DNA of 64,000 nt from Betaproteobacteria bacterium. GTDB taxonomy: Bacteria > Pseudomonadota > Gammaproteobacteria > Burkholderiales > Burkholderiaceae_A. Shown here one piece after another: positions 16,301 to 24,935 of this stretch (position 1 is the stretch's first letter; every line of letters begins with the position of its first letter). Location of the stretch: the NCBI GenBank assembly GCA_028139135.1, contig JAOINB010000002.1:1-64000 (forward strand). Direction: 5' to 3'. Under the pieces are notes generated by a model. It ran no database searches. It had not been told where the DNA came from and worked only from the letters and a program-made list of their open reading frames with translations. The position numbers and the translations under genes are program-made.

Positions 16301-17764
16301 TAAGTTAGCTGTCTTGAGCTCGAGCGACCTCCTAAAAGTATTGATAACCAATTCCCCAAATCCTTCCTTTACTCTAACATTAGCTCTTAAAAATACATCA
16401 TCGAAAATGGGCAATGACCCTGGCATAAAAACTGTACCATATTCATTTAACTTTCCTTTGAATCGTATCCTATCTAACTCCTCTAGTCCGATAATCAAAG
16501 CTACAGCTGTATTCCTATACCAATCGAAGTCTAGAGTATTACCTAACTTACTTGCCTCATACCTCTGCTTAGCATCCTCATTTAATCCTGCAATTCCCTC
16601 CGTTAGACGTGTTACGATTTGGTGCCCCTTTATTGCGGAAAAAACCAGCCCAATCGACCAGATAGAAATAAACGAGAGAAATATCCACTTCAAGAATCTG
16701 TTAGGGGCTGAGTTTTTAAATCTTTGATTGTTTGATGGCCTAAGTAGTCCAAACTCGCCAATAATTTTTTTCTCGAATAGATCTTTACAAAAGTTCGGTT
16801 TTTCATGGTTTGTCACCATGTATATTCCTCGAAAGAAGAATGGTTCATAGAACCCACTAGACTGTACGAGCGCTTCCGTATAGTCCATCAGCCCTTCTTG
16901 TAAATGTTTAATTTCTATGGGTAAAAGGAACTCACTTACCCTATTTTTTTTCTTTTTGGTGGCGGTTGCTACATCTACCACCAAACTAGCAACTGTTTCA
17001 CTAATTCCGTTTATTGCCTGAACAATCCACTCTTTCAAAAATGTTGAAGAGAGATCATTCGGATTCGACCATCCTAGAATACTATCTCGCATAGATTCGG
17101 GTAAGCTCTTCGAAAAAGATTCAAAGCCGGGAATATCCTCGCATCCGGAGACAATTAGATAAATCGGAACCCTGACTGAAAAACTGTTTTGCACCATCCA
17201 TATTCTCTGGCTAGCGGCTTTAGCAAGATTCAGTAATTGTACTTTGGCTGATTTGTCGTTAGCAGACTTAGAAAGTAATTTAGCGGGAACACTTACAACA
17301 ATAGAATCGATAGGTCTTCTAGGTCTATACTGATTACAAAGCTTTAGAAATTCTGTCCATTTAATGTCCTCTTTTACTGATTCATCTTCCTCTCTTAATG
17401 CACTTGATGAAAATTCCAGCACTAATCCCTTACTGAAATAATGCCAGCAAAAACTCTTACTGCCATCAAGATTCTTTGAAGATCTAGATCGCATCAGATT
17501 AATTGATTCAATCGGTATACGATCATCCTCTTTCCCTTCATTTAATAATATAATCCACGGATAATCATATTTCTTCGCCCCGGGAAGTAACGTTCTTTCT
17601 GATGCTCTAACCCCCTTTTTAAAGATCTCCCTAATCTTTTTTTTGCTAAGAGTAAAATCTATTTTCTTTTCTTGTTTTTTTAAGCCAAAAAAGATAGATA
17701 GCGAAAAAATAATCAAAGATATAAAGATAATTAAAAATAACCAGAAAAAAGATAAGTTACTCAT
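13370..17764 (-). CDS. tssM: TssM/IcmF, T6SS membrane-complex protein lacking Walker A
   Basis: TssM spans the inner membrane and forms the trans-envelope channel with TssL and TssJ. It has 1464 residues: an N-terminal TM helix, a cytoplasmic NTPase-like domain, a TM near residue 360 (WIFLSFISIWSIGLVF), then a long periplasmic region. At the Walker A position after YPWIILL the sequence reads NEGKEDDR instead of a GxxxxGK(S/T) loop, so nucleotide binding there is unlikely; several TssM homologues also lack it. The ICMF-related signatures and the C-terminal beta domain are in place. It overlaps tssL by one base and tssA by four. Confidence 0.92.
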   Translation of the reverse strand: MSNLSFFWLFLIIFISLIIFSLSIFFGLKKQEKKIDFTLSKKKIREIFKKGVRASERTLLPGAKKYDYPWIILLNEGKEDDRIPIESINLMRSRSSKNLDGSKSFCWHYFSKGLVLEFSSSALREEDESVKEDIKWTEFLKLCNQYRPRRPIDSIVVSVPAKLLSKSANDKSAKVQLLNLAKAASQRIWMVQNSFSVRVPIYLIVSGCEDIPGFESFSKSLPESMRDSILGWSNPNDLSSTFLKEWIVQAINGISETVASLVVDVATATKKKKNRVSEFLLPIEIKHLQEGLMDYTEALVQSSGFYEPFFFRGIYMVTNHEKPNFCKDLFEKKIIGEFGLLRPSNNQRFKNSAPNRFLKWIFLSFISIWSIGLVFSAIKGHQIVTRLTEGIAGLNEDAKQRYEASKLGNTLDFDWYRNTAVALIIGLEELDRIRFKGKLNEYGTVFMPGSLPIFDDVFLRANVRVKEGFGELVINTFRRSLELKTANLTGLPYDTVTGNLVYRDNACKAPATANGKLSPAEGRSLILSDSPNFISLEKFLVRAKEIERAVLAMNRLRYARRTSNDDFRYLASFALQADLYGDLSGVTTLFSKAVNRNAEVIDPNIFSKALICSLTEGIISLTNELFAYNSLLEDERKIVEAQEKFLRADYIKLSGEEIINLLNDILLNIKDQEILLAKGGGLWMVQEQLDFGDRYKEFLQEVENNSLLGPSLSSNIELKVAKDFAKLRVNYESLVSERGTEEGIEIGRNEDGKKILTTSEKRKNLKKAIEVLLSDPIMSISNDYQFKIDGDRPFIKWNLDSLDNALALKESREKYLDKDLMLFPKEYRKRILESIDSQTEKKLLSLVGRSINSTGEDSYVIDFDSANKNLYQYIKSLSKLKEIIVFMQSMGQNADIKRLKKLILNDASARNDMLQISLDEIKTAFILNDSINFWDENIVKKIESLKEIRDPELVSSMPSFEIYEREVIENLINKNVVFQTLSILEKAYSETKVEEYIPFFDIQNEDPKKYAETIALVKKARDLVEDMNHNDEAILLDNILVSDAASRLGILTDYFNKKDFFSPSFEKVKNWDGGIDLIESSYSVKSFMGLKELFSFQMTELEKISDLAKAYLYVLPPQFYKKEKNFWGSLQSEVVDYTNNKPGSAMIRLQDFLEILYKNISIENCRDILDKEGIDKPANNFFSIKYNLVFSEISNRCDHLRRYSIEERWASASIDLESLLLKKKPFANKVYNNISVTDYQALEDASLFEVINTFSKFPQREKVLPLIKKKVLTDRLNTFYSDLNQLEALFSPYLMKSKEDETGYDIEVVFRENKDKELYGSRIISWVFYSGESSISLFDENKKLTWKYGDPVKFEMRFAADTDISPYREKQNPFYRVSGKTSVFKFSGNWSLFDMINLHKITEDQKTIGEVLRFEFPVQIFDEINSKSKTLSNARVFLKIILKRKSDGKTLTMPSLYPEEIPKL

Positions 17765-18738
17765 TACAATTCTTTCAATTTTCTTTTGGTATTTTTTACA
17801 GAGATAAGGCTTGCTAATTGCTGATGTTTTGATTTTTTAATCAGAACAGTCTTCTGGGAATTTAAAATGTCACGCAGTGGCTTTGTCATTACTACATATG
17901 TAATCTGGGAGATAATTAAGAGCAAGGCAATTATTACCAATGAAATGAATACTGGCTTATTAACTCGAAAAAATTTGACGGGCTGTAAGTTAGACAATAT
18001 TCTCTCATAATGCACGCTATCAATCTTCTGCTCTCCATTTACTTCCGATTTTTTATTATCTAATCCTGGTTCTTTTCTGTTGATATAAACATAAAGTGAA
18101 CGTATGTATTCCTCAAGTTTATTTTCCGAATCCCTACCTCTGTATTGACCTTCGAATCCGATAATTAAAATTTGCAAATACAATTTGGCTAGTTCGATCA
18201 TCTGTTCAGGTTTCGAATTCAATACTTCGTCTATCCGATCAAATATTTTTTCTCCAGCTTCACTCGTCAAAAATATTTTTTCTTCAATTAGATAGTTAAT
18301 AAATTCTTTTTGCCCAGACCATGGTTCACTTAAAAATATCTCATCTGCCAATGCTGCGTAAATATACTTGACTTCCTCGTATCTTTCTTTCTCAGATGGA
18401 CTAGCAATTTTTAAAAAATCGATTTGTTTTAACTCCAGGATTCTACACACTCTATCTCGAACCTGTAATGCTAATAACATCTGTGGATTTTCTTCCACTG
18501 GGCTTGCATCAGATTTTAGAGCAATATTTTTTTTGTTAATATGATTGTTATGAATGGATAATTCAATCTCGCTGATTATAGAAAAAATTTGTTTAACAAA
18601 TTCTCTGAGTTGCGTTATAGCAAAACTGGATTGGCTGGTATCCTCACGTAGGCTTTTGACCGATTCGTGAATTGTGAAAGGGCTAGTCATTTTTGGTTCC
18701 GAATATGTATCGTTTGGGTCTTTCATTTCGTTCGTCAC
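17764..18738 (-). CDS. tssL: TssL/DotU, T6SS inner-membrane protein
   Basis: TssL is the C-tail-anchored partner of TssM. The DotU cytoplasmic domain shows YAALADEIFLSEPWSGQ and the conserved LQILIIGFEGQYRGRDSEN. One TM helix follows at about residues 268-288 (VFISLVIIALLLIISQITYV), then only about 35 periplasmic residues, so there is no fused OmpA peptidoglycan-binding domain; wall anchoring must come from another protein. The gene sits between tssK (5 bases) and tssM (1-base overlap). Confidence 0.92.
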   Translation of the reverse strand: MTNEMKDPNDTYSEPKMTSPFTIHESVKSLREDTSQSSFAITQLREFVKQIFSIISEIELSIHNNHINKKNIALKSDASPVEENPQMLLALQVRDRVCRILELKQIDFLKIASPSEKERYEEVKYIYAALADEIFLSEPWSGQKEFINYLIEEKIFLTSEAGEKIFDRIDEVLNSKPEQMIELAKLYLQILIIGFEGQYRGRDSENKLEEYIRSLYVYINRKEPGLDNKKSEVNGEQKIDSVHYERILSNLQPVKFFRVNKPVFISLVIIALLLIISQITYVVMTKPLRDILNSQKTVLIKKSKHQQLASLISVKNTKRKLKEL

Positions 18739-18743
18739 TTATA

Positions 18744-20063
18744 TTACTTTTCTCCTTGAACAAAAAGAATCATCCCTTGAGGAACCATATGAACAGGATT
18801 ACTAGAGGATGGGACCACAGTTATGCGATATTCCGAATTTTCTAGATCTTTTGGACAAATTACTTCAAATAACTCTATACCCGGGATAGCCTTCAGTTTC
18901 AGTTTAGAATCTGTCTGGATCCGTCTTCTTTTCATTCCGAGAATTCTTTTTTCTTTACACTTCATAACCTCGTTTGATTTTTCAATTATTATGGATTTGA
19001 TCCATGCTTCCACAGCTTCTTTAGGTATTCCCTTAACGCCAAAAACTAATGATTTGTCTACCCATTCTGGCCTTAAAACTATTTCAAAACTGTCTCCTAC
19101 TCTTGTAAACGGAACTTCATGGTAACTTTGACTTACACCTTCTAGGAATTTTAATAAATTTGTAAATAATGATGAGAAAGTACTATGCAAGTCTTCGTGG
19201 AGATACTTAGGAGGTAGATTAGGAATCCCTCCAAATTTCAACTGGCTTAGGGGTCCCAAAATTTCACACAGCACAAGATATAGTTGACGAGGTGAAACAT
19301 CCTTCATTTGCATCAAACTTTCTAGTTTTGGTAAAGATAATGCCATAAGACCTAATCTTTGAATTGTGGAGACTTGATCTGGATCAGAGAAATCGCCCTT
19401 TTGGGAATCAATTTGTCTGGCACAAAAAGTAGCCTTTGCTCTTAACTCCTCCGACAAATGCTTAAGCTCTTCTCTTAGAAATTTAGAGACACCAATATCG
19501 ATCAATGGGGGAATATAATCACCAACCTTGATAACTCCATCTACATTGTTTAAAACACATAATTTGAATGAGGAGTATGACCCAGGAGGTCTTTCGTTTG
19601 CAAATATCTTAAGGTTATAGGTTAATCTAGGTATATCGATAGGCTCTCCATCTTGAAAATCATCTAAAACAGGATCGCTCACTTTTTCTTCAAAACGAAA
19701 ATTTCCTTCCTTATTTTTCCTTGTTCCCAGGGGAAGGCCAATATAAATATCAATGGTCTCAGACTTTTTAACATTATCAGGTAGATCCTCTAGATTAATT
19801 TCCAGAGATGACGATTCTAATTTTCCATTCCACTTCAGAGCAGTACCGTCAGGCATAAATACTTCTAACGTCAATATTCGAAACTTACCGCCAGCTAGCA
19901 TTGCACTATCGATTTCAAAAGCCTTTATGCCCCATGCATCACAATGTCTACCCATAGAATGAAACGCTATTAGTTGATCTACCCTTGATGATTCTGTTTG
20001 AAAATGTTGTGGCGATAACAACATTCCTTCATGCCATTGGATTCTGTCTAAAATATTCATCAA
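18744..20063 (-). CDS. tssK: TssK, T6SS baseplate adaptor
   Basis: TssK trimers connect the phage-like baseplate to the TssJLM membrane complex. The N-terminus carries the signature IQWHEGMLLSPQHFQ, and the length (439 residues) is typical. The shoulder and neck domains follow, ending in LELFEVICPKD-like and MVPQGMILFV strands. ATG codons at 20063 and 20060 are both possible starts. It follows tssJ by nine bases. Confidence 0.95.
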   Translation of the reverse strand: MMNILDRIQWHEGMLLSPQHFQTESSRVDQLIAFHSMGRHCDAWGIKAFEIDSAMLAGGKFRILTLEVFMPDGTALKWNGKLESSSLEINLEDLPDNVKKSETIDIYIGLPLGTRKNKEGNFRFEEKVSDPVLDDFQDGEPIDIPRLTYNLKIFANERPPGSYSSFKLCVLNNVDGVIKVGDYIPPLIDIGVSKFLREELKHLSEELRAKATFCARQIDSQKGDFSDPDQVSTIQRLGLMALSLPKLESLMQMKDVSPRQLYLVLCEILGPLSQLKFGGIPNLPPKYLHEDLHSTFSSLFTNLLKFLEGVSQSYHEVPFTRVGDSFEIVLRPEWVDKSLVFGVKGIPKEAVEAWIKSIIIEKSNEVMKCKEKRILGMKRRRIQTDSKLKLKAIPGIELFEVICPKDLENSEYRITVVPSSSNPVHMVPQGMILFVQGEK

Positions 20064-20072
20064 TATTTCCTA

Positions 20073-20594
20073 TCAATTGGGTTTAATTGCATATGCGTTA
20101 AATTCATCAATATCAAAATCAATAACCACTATTCCTTCAAGATTATCAATTCTCGCTTTGTAATCTCCATCATTAAAATATTTTGCAAAGACCAATGCAC
20201 CAAAAACTCGTTCATCTTTGAAAAATTCATTGGGTACTGCTACACCATCTCCTGGAGCTAATTCCCAACTTCTTACAATGATCTCCTCAGAGAATGTCTT
20301 CAATAACGTATTTTTCTGTTCAAACCATTTTTTTGAATCTAGTTCTAAAATTTTTTTCAAAAGCGCATCATTTTTAATCAATGTAATATCAATCGCGATA
20401 GGATAATCCATATTTGCATTTTCTCTTATCAAAATATCTAGGGATTTCCAATACAGTTTTTCACCTGGTGGGAAAACATAGTTTTTCGCCGATTTATAGG
20501 CTTTTATTGGCGCATCTAGAACCCCACAACTTGTTAAAAAAGTGACTACGAATAAAAAAGATAAATTCCTGAAAACTTTTTTTAAGGTAATCAT
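20073..20594 (-). CDS. tssJ: TssJ-like outer-membrane lipoprotein of T6SS
   Basis: This 173-residue lipoprotein has a signal ending FVVTFLTSC. The mature domain is beta-rich and has the TssJ layout: an N-terminal NYVFPPGEKLYWKSLDILIR, strands around DYPIAIDITLIKN, and a C-terminal IVVIDFDIDEFNAYAI. TssJ docks TssM at the outer membrane. The similarity to canonical TssJ is moderate, but position, lipobox and size agree. Its ATG overlaps the stop of the upstream small gene (ATGA). Confidence 0.8.
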   Translation of the reverse strand: MITLKKVFRNLSFLFVVTFLTSCGVLDAPIKAYKSAKNYVFPPGEKLYWKSLDILIRENANMDYPIAIDITLIKNDALLKKILELDSKKWFEQKNTLLKTFSEEIIVRSWELAPGDGVAVPNEFFKDERVFGALVFAKYFNDGDYKARIDNLEGIVVIDFDIDEFNAYAIKPN

Positions 20595-20794
20595 TTCTTA
20601 CCTTCAGTCGACTGATCAAGCTGTGTATTTTTTTTCTTATCCAAAGATATTCTTTGATTTTTTTCCTTAATGGTCTCGATGGCATGTTCTTTTCCTAACT
20701 CATAGACAACTATCAATGAAACTATAAAAAAAATTAAAAAGCTCAAAAGGGCTATTATTGTTAATCGAGTAGTAAAGGAAAAAGTTATATTCAT
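20591..20794 (-). CDS. Small single-pass membrane protein within the tss operon
   Basis: This 67-residue protein has one strong TM helix (LTIIALLSFLIFFIVSLIVVY, about residues 11-31) and a short charged tail rich in Lys, Glu and Gln. Four-base ATGA overlap with tssJ and 11 bases after the PAAR-like gene make it a genuine operon member. No family is recognised. It could be an accessory subunit of the TssJLM complex; this is inference from context. Confidence 0.65.
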   Translation of the reverse strand: MNITFSFTTRLTIIALLSFLIFFIVSLIVVYELGKEHAIETIKEKNQRISLDKKKNTQLDQSTEGKK

Positions 20795-20805
20795 TTTATT
20801 ACCTG

Positions 20806-21180
20806 TTATTCCTTGTCGACGGTAAATTGACTAGGAGCTTCTACACTTATTGAACCAGTCCACAAACACTGAAGTTTAGATTTCTGAGTAACAGAGGGTA
20901 CGCCCTTTATTTTTACTTTTGTAGCAGTATCACTCCAGGGGAAAGGAGTGACTGGAATACATGGCATAGGCGATCCTCCGGCAGCTGCTACCGTAGGGTT
21001 AGCTGAGGTTGTACACATTCCAAAGGGGATTATATTTAGAAAAGGAACAGTGTCGAGCGCATTTCCAGCAGGCAAACCTGTCGTGGTCACACCATTTATA
21101 GGAAGCACTATAAACGGAGTCGGTACTGTACCACATGAACATTTTAAAAGACTGAGCGCACAAATAGCTTTAGGCATCAT
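20806..21180 (-). CDS. PAAR-like (DUF4280-type) T6SS spike tip protein
   Basis: PAAR-like proteins cap the VgrG spike. The 124-residue product starts MMPKAICALSLLKCSCGTVP and is rich in Pro, Gly, Cys and Thr, with repeated short beta elements (GGSPMPCIPVTPFPW, then IKGVPSVTQKSKLQC), as in DUF4280 PAAR-like proteins. There is no fused toxin domain. It lies downstream of vgrG and the MORN-repeat gene, with an ATGA overlap to the latter. ATG 21180 and ATG 21177 are both possible. Confidence 0.82.
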   Translation of the reverse strand: MMPKAICALSLLKCSCGTVPTPFIVLPINGVTTTGLPAGNALDTVPFLNIIPFGMCTTSANPTVAAAGGSPMPCIPVTPFPWSDTATKVKIKGVPSVTQKSKLQCLWTGSISVEAPSQFTVDKE

Positions 21181-21782
21181 TCCCCCCGAAACACTTTAGT
21201 TAATGTACCAACCATATTTTTTTCTTTTTTATCTGAGATTCTTTTTCCTCGCTCATCGTACAATCTCGATTCTCCAATAATTTTTCCTTTACTGTAATCC
21301 GTTTCCTCCATGACGTTTCCATTTAACCAAAACCGAACCAATACTCCGTCCAGTTGACCTCGCAAATAAGTAGACCTTTGTATAAGAATCCCATCGGCTG
21401 TAAAATCTTCAGCAAGTCCCTCTAATAATCCATCCTTGTAATTCGCTTCTCTGACGCACTGACCCTTATTCCAGAATCTAGAAACCCCTTCACGTAAATC
21501 TTTCTCGAAGTTAATAATCGCGGATAACTCTCCAGTTTCATCAAATAGCTCTGTCGGTCCATCTAAATACCCCTGTTTAAAACTTCTTTTAGAACTGAGC
21601 TCTCCCTTAATATAAGTCTCTAAAAACCCATCTAGATTGCCTTCTTTAAAATTAACTCTTTGTTCAAGATTCCCTTCCATATCATAAAATTCACAAATAC
21701 CATCAAGTTTAGATCCTTTCATATGGGACCTTTGTTTTATCTGCTTGTTACTGTAAAACTCTTCTATTACTCTCGTCTCCAT
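21177..21782 (-). CDS. MORN_2 (YwqK-like) repeat protein between vgrG and PAAR
   Basis: The 201 residues consist of about eight tandem repeats of roughly 20-22 residues with the pattern GxLDGxxxxYxxxGxLxxxxxFKxG (for example EGNLDGFLETYI, QGYLDGPTELFDETG, EGVSRFW). This is the MORN_2/YwqK-type beta repeat. There is no signal peptide or enzymatic domain. Its place one base after vgrG and overlapping PAAR suggests a spike-associated role: cargo, adaptor/chaperone or immunity protein. None of these can be chosen from sequence alone. Confidence 0.8.
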   Translation of the reverse strand: METRVIEEFYSNKQIKQRSHMKGSKLDGICEFYDMEGNLEQRVNFKEGNLDGFLETYIKGELSSKRSFKQGYLDGPTELFDETGELSAIINFEKDLREGVSRFWNKGQCVREANYKDGLLEGLAEDFTADGILIQRSTYLRGQLDGVLVRFWLNGNVMEETDYSKGKIIGESRLYDERGKRISDKKEKNMVGTLTKVFRGE

Positions 21783-21783
21783 A

Positions 21784-23898
21784 CTAACCCAGCCCTATCT
21801 GTGGGGAAGACACTGAAACATTAGCTCCGCCATTTATTTCTACCGAAGTCCCTCCTTTTAATTTTGAAGTGGTACTTCCTTGTAGTTCCAAACTCATAGC
21901 TTCAATCTTCAAAGATTGAGCCGCTTTGATTTCACACTTATCCTCAGAATTTATTTTAAAAGTCTTTTCTGACTCCTGTAAGAATTCTTTTTTTGTGAGA
22001 ATGCTAATTGAATCCTCTGCTTCGAGTAATACTTTCCCTTTAACTTTTATCGATAAGTCACCTTCAATATTAAGGGTATAGTCCCCTTTAACATTACACT
22101 CAAAGTTCCCATCAATATTTTGCGTAAAATTCTGACAATTATTTTTAATTTCATCTCCATTTATCGTCACAACTCTATCTTTTTCAACAAGATGATCTTC
22201 GCTACCCTCTAAAACCTTAACTGTCCTGTTACCCTTCTCTACTTTATGTATTTCATCACCCTTGAATATAGTGGTGGTTAGGTTATTCTCAATTTCGATT
22301 TTCATATCCTTATGGGCATGCAAGTAAAACTCTTCCTCATTCATTTTGTCTTCAAATCTAATCTCATTTCCAATACCCCTTCCGGCATTATTTTCTGAAA
22401 CAATGGAATTAACAAACCCAAATGGATCGTTGCTAAAATCTTGAGCCGTATTTTTCAGGTTTGATAAATCGGTAACAAAATTATCAGCAGTATCCTCCCT
22501 TGTATTTTTCGTGAAAGGCTTACTTCGAATAACGCTTTGTGTCTGTTTTGAAGGAAGATCTACCGGACGATCTCGTTCAGAGTTATAAACACATCCAGTA
22601 ACAACTGGTTTGTCTGGATCTCCATCAACATATGTAACCAAAACCTCCTGGCCAACTCTAGGAATGAACAAATGGCCCCAACCTGTATCTGCCCATGTTT
22701 GGGAAACTCGTAACCAGCAAGAACTATTCTCATTCCTTATATCAGATCTGTCCCAATGGAATTTTACTTTTATCCTACCGAGATTATCAGTCCAAATCTC
22801 CTCACCCGGAGGGCCAACTACAAAGGCAGAATGTGTTCCAGAAACTCGAGGTATCCTTGTTTTCTTTATTGGCCTGACAGGGTGGTCTATAGGTATTGCC
22901 TCGAATGAATTTCCATACTTCTCGTTTTTAAAAGAGTGAGTGACTGATTTTATAATGTAGTCCTGATTAACATCCTCGTTTCTGTACTCCTGAAGTGAAA
23001 AAAAAGATCCAGCCTGCAAGGAAAAACATAAGCTTTCGCCTCTGTTAACTTGCGATTCGAGTCTAAGTTGCTCCATCTCTTTTTTACTCTTTCCTTCAGA
23101 GGGGATTCCGTCAGCAAAACCTCCAAAGTATTTATAAATTTCCCCAAAGTCTTTTTCAGAAGAGTACGAGGCACTTGAGAGAACTCCTGCATTAAGATAA
23201 TCGTAACCTCTCAGGGAAACAGATTTTGGGCCAATTTCTGTAATGGATTCAAACTTTGTTACCGTATCAGAACCTACTCTTTCACTCTGATTAGAACGAT
23301 AAAAAAGTTGTTTTTGGTCGCACAGCTCATGACACTCTACAGAGTCACCTAAAACGAATGTGTGGTTGCCATTTTTGAACGTAAAAAAATAAAATATTCC
23401 TTCATCTTCCAATAATCGCGAGATAAAATCAAAATCAGACTCATCATATTGGACACAGTATTCCCTTTTTTCATAAGTATTTGTTAAGCGTGTTTCAAAC
23501 TCTACCTTGTTTGCGTTAAGTAACCCAACGATAATTTCTACTGCGTTTAAATTTTGAAAGATTCGCCTGTTTTCCGTATATTTTAAAAGAGAAACCCTAG
23601 GGATCACTTTTATTTCATAATACGAAAACTCAGTATCTAAACCCATTTGATTTATATATGAAATAATTCCATGAAATTCTTTTTTCGTTTGGCTATCATC
23701 AAAAATAGTAATTGATGCATCCGTACCTAGTAACTTTTCAGTTTCGATGGAGATATTGGAAGATCGTAGCTTCAGGTTAAATACAAACGTATCTGAAATA
23801 AATTCTTCTCCTAAAAATTCGTACAATAGTAATTCATCTTTGCCCAAGACTGTCTCTAGATGAATTAATAAGTTCCTTTGACTATAACCTGTTCTCAT
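21784..23898 (-). CDS. vgrG: VgrG/TssI, T6SS spike protein
   Basis: VgrG trimers form the puncturing spike on the Hcp tube. The gp27-like region covers about residues 1-370 (with YDESDFDFISRLLEDEGIFYFF), the gp5 OB-fold follows (GRIKVKFHWDRSD, then RVSQTWADTGWGHLFIPRVGQEV) and the C-terminal gp5 beta-helix repeats run to the end (GDYTLNIEGDLSIKVKGKV). The 704 residues end in IGLG with no extension, so it is not a specialised VgrG with a fused effector. It overlaps tssG by 17 bases. Confidence 0.95.
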   Translation of the reverse strand: MRTGYSQRNLLIHLETVLGKDELLLYEFLGEEFISDTFVFNLKLRSSNISIETEKLLGTDASITIFDDSQTKKEFHGIISYINQMGLDTEFSYYEIKVIPRVSLLKYTENRRIFQNLNAVEIIVGLLNANKVEFETRLTNTYEKREYCVQYDESDFDFISRLLEDEGIFYFFTFKNGNHTFVLGDSVECHELCDQKQLFYRSNQSERVGSDTVTKFESITEIGPKSVSLRGYDYLNAGVLSSASYSSEKDFGEIYKYFGGFADGIPSEGKSKKEMEQLRLESQVNRGESLCFSLQAGSFFSLQEYRNEDVNQDYIIKSVTHSFKNEKYGNSFEAIPIDHPVRPIKKTRIPRVSGTHSAFVVGPPGEEIWTDNLGRIKVKFHWDRSDIRNENSSCWLRVSQTWADTGWGHLFIPRVGQEVLVTYVDGDPDKPVVTGCVYNSERDRPVDLPSKQTQSVIRSKPFTKNTREDTADNFVTDLSNLKNTAQDFSNDPFGFVNSIVSENNAGRGIGNEIRFEDKMNEEEFYLHAHKDMKIEIENNLTTTIFKGDEIHKVEKGNRTVKVLEGSEDHLVEKDRVVTINGDEIKNNCQNFTQNIDGNFECNVKGDYTLNIEGDLSIKVKGKVLLEAEDSISILTKKEFLQESEKTFKINSEDKCEIKAAQSLKIEAMSLELQGSTTSKLKGGTSVEINGGANVSVSSPQIGLG

Positions 23899-24934
23899 CT
23901 AACCTAAACTCCAACATTACACTATCCGGATTGGTCTTCGTTAAATCGCCGAGCCATGTATTCCAGCCCAGTCTCATCGTTGATTGTCTCGATAATTCAC
24001 AATTTTTTATTTCTTGCTGACCAAGATATAATTTTAGTAATACAGAAATATTTCGTGGTAAAAATCTGTAAATTAGCTTGACTAGTTCTGCATACTTCTT
24101 TCCAGTGGGAAGTAGAGATAAAAACGTTCTCATATCTAACTTTTTTATTTCAATTAAAAGACCGGAGGAAATATTCCAGGACTTTTTTCCTAATACGGCA
24201 TTTTTTCCTAATACGGCATTTTCATATCCTGTGCTTAAACTACTTCGCTGCAAAGCAATATCCGACCAAGAGCCGTTAAACTCACAGCAGGTAATATTAT
24301 TCAAATTCATTCTGTTTTTAATTAAGGTTAGGAGATTAGACGAAGATCGCGGAGCGCCTCCAAAAATACCTGCATGCCGCAACCATTGAACATCAGAAAA
24401 TGTTTTGAACTCCGTCGAAGACCTTCCAAGGGATGCCAGGCTATCAACAATCTTTTCAATGCTTGTCTGAGAACCCTTCTTCCAGGTCAAGGATGGATCG
24501 CGCTTCTTTTTTCCTAAGTAAAAAAGAGTAACTAAACGATGCAAAAAAATATCCAGGAAATCAGATGTAGCACAATCTTTTTTTCTCTCTCTATCAAGAA
24601 TTAATTCACAAAAGGTTTGAGGTAAAGGTCCCGAATTTGAAGTAAAAGAAAAAAAAGGTGTAGCTAAAGTAATGAGGTTTTTTTTTGTCTTGTCATATTG
24701 AATTGAGTAAACATCACTAGACTCGAAATTTAACGTGGTAACACCTTTAATATGAATGTGCTTTCTAACCTCTTCTTCATCTAAATTTTTCGTTTTGTAA
24801 CTTGCTATCCTTTCAAGTAAATAAATAGCACGCAAGAGGTCATACTTCTGAGAATTAGTCATCAAATCCTCTAATCGTAATTTTACATGTTTTTCCTCCA
24901 TTGATTTTCGATCATTAATTATCTCCTGGTTCAT
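23882..24934 (-). CDS. tssG: TssG/ImpH, T6SS baseplate component
   Basis: TssG pairs with TssF in the baseplate wedge. N-terminal features (YDLLRAIYLLERI) and the segment TPFFSFTSNSGPLPQ, corresponding to the family's FFG-TGPLP region, are seen; length (350) is normal. It contains a perfect tandem duplication of NAVLGK, encoded by two 18-base copies near 24184-24219. The C-terminus reads LGWNTWLGD as in the family. It sits two bases after tssF. Confidence 0.9.
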   Translation of the reverse strand: MNQEIINDRKSMEEKHVKLRLEDLMTNSQKYDLLRAIYLLERIASYKTKNLDEEEVRKHIHIKGVTTLNFESSDVYSIQYDKTKKNLITLATPFFSFTSNSGPLPQTFCELILDRERKKDCATSDFLDIFLHRLVTLFYLGKKKRDPSLTWKKGSQTSIEKIVDSLASLGRSSTEFKTFSDVQWLRHAGIFGGAPRSSSNLLTLIKNRMNLNNITCCEFNGSWSDIALQRSSLSTGYENAVLGKNAVLGKKSWNISSGLLIEIKKLDMRTFLSLLPTGKKYAELVKLIYRFLPRNISVLLKLYLGQQEIKNCELSRQSTMRLGWNTWLGDLTKTNPDSVMLEFRLDENRL

Positions 24935-24935
24935 T

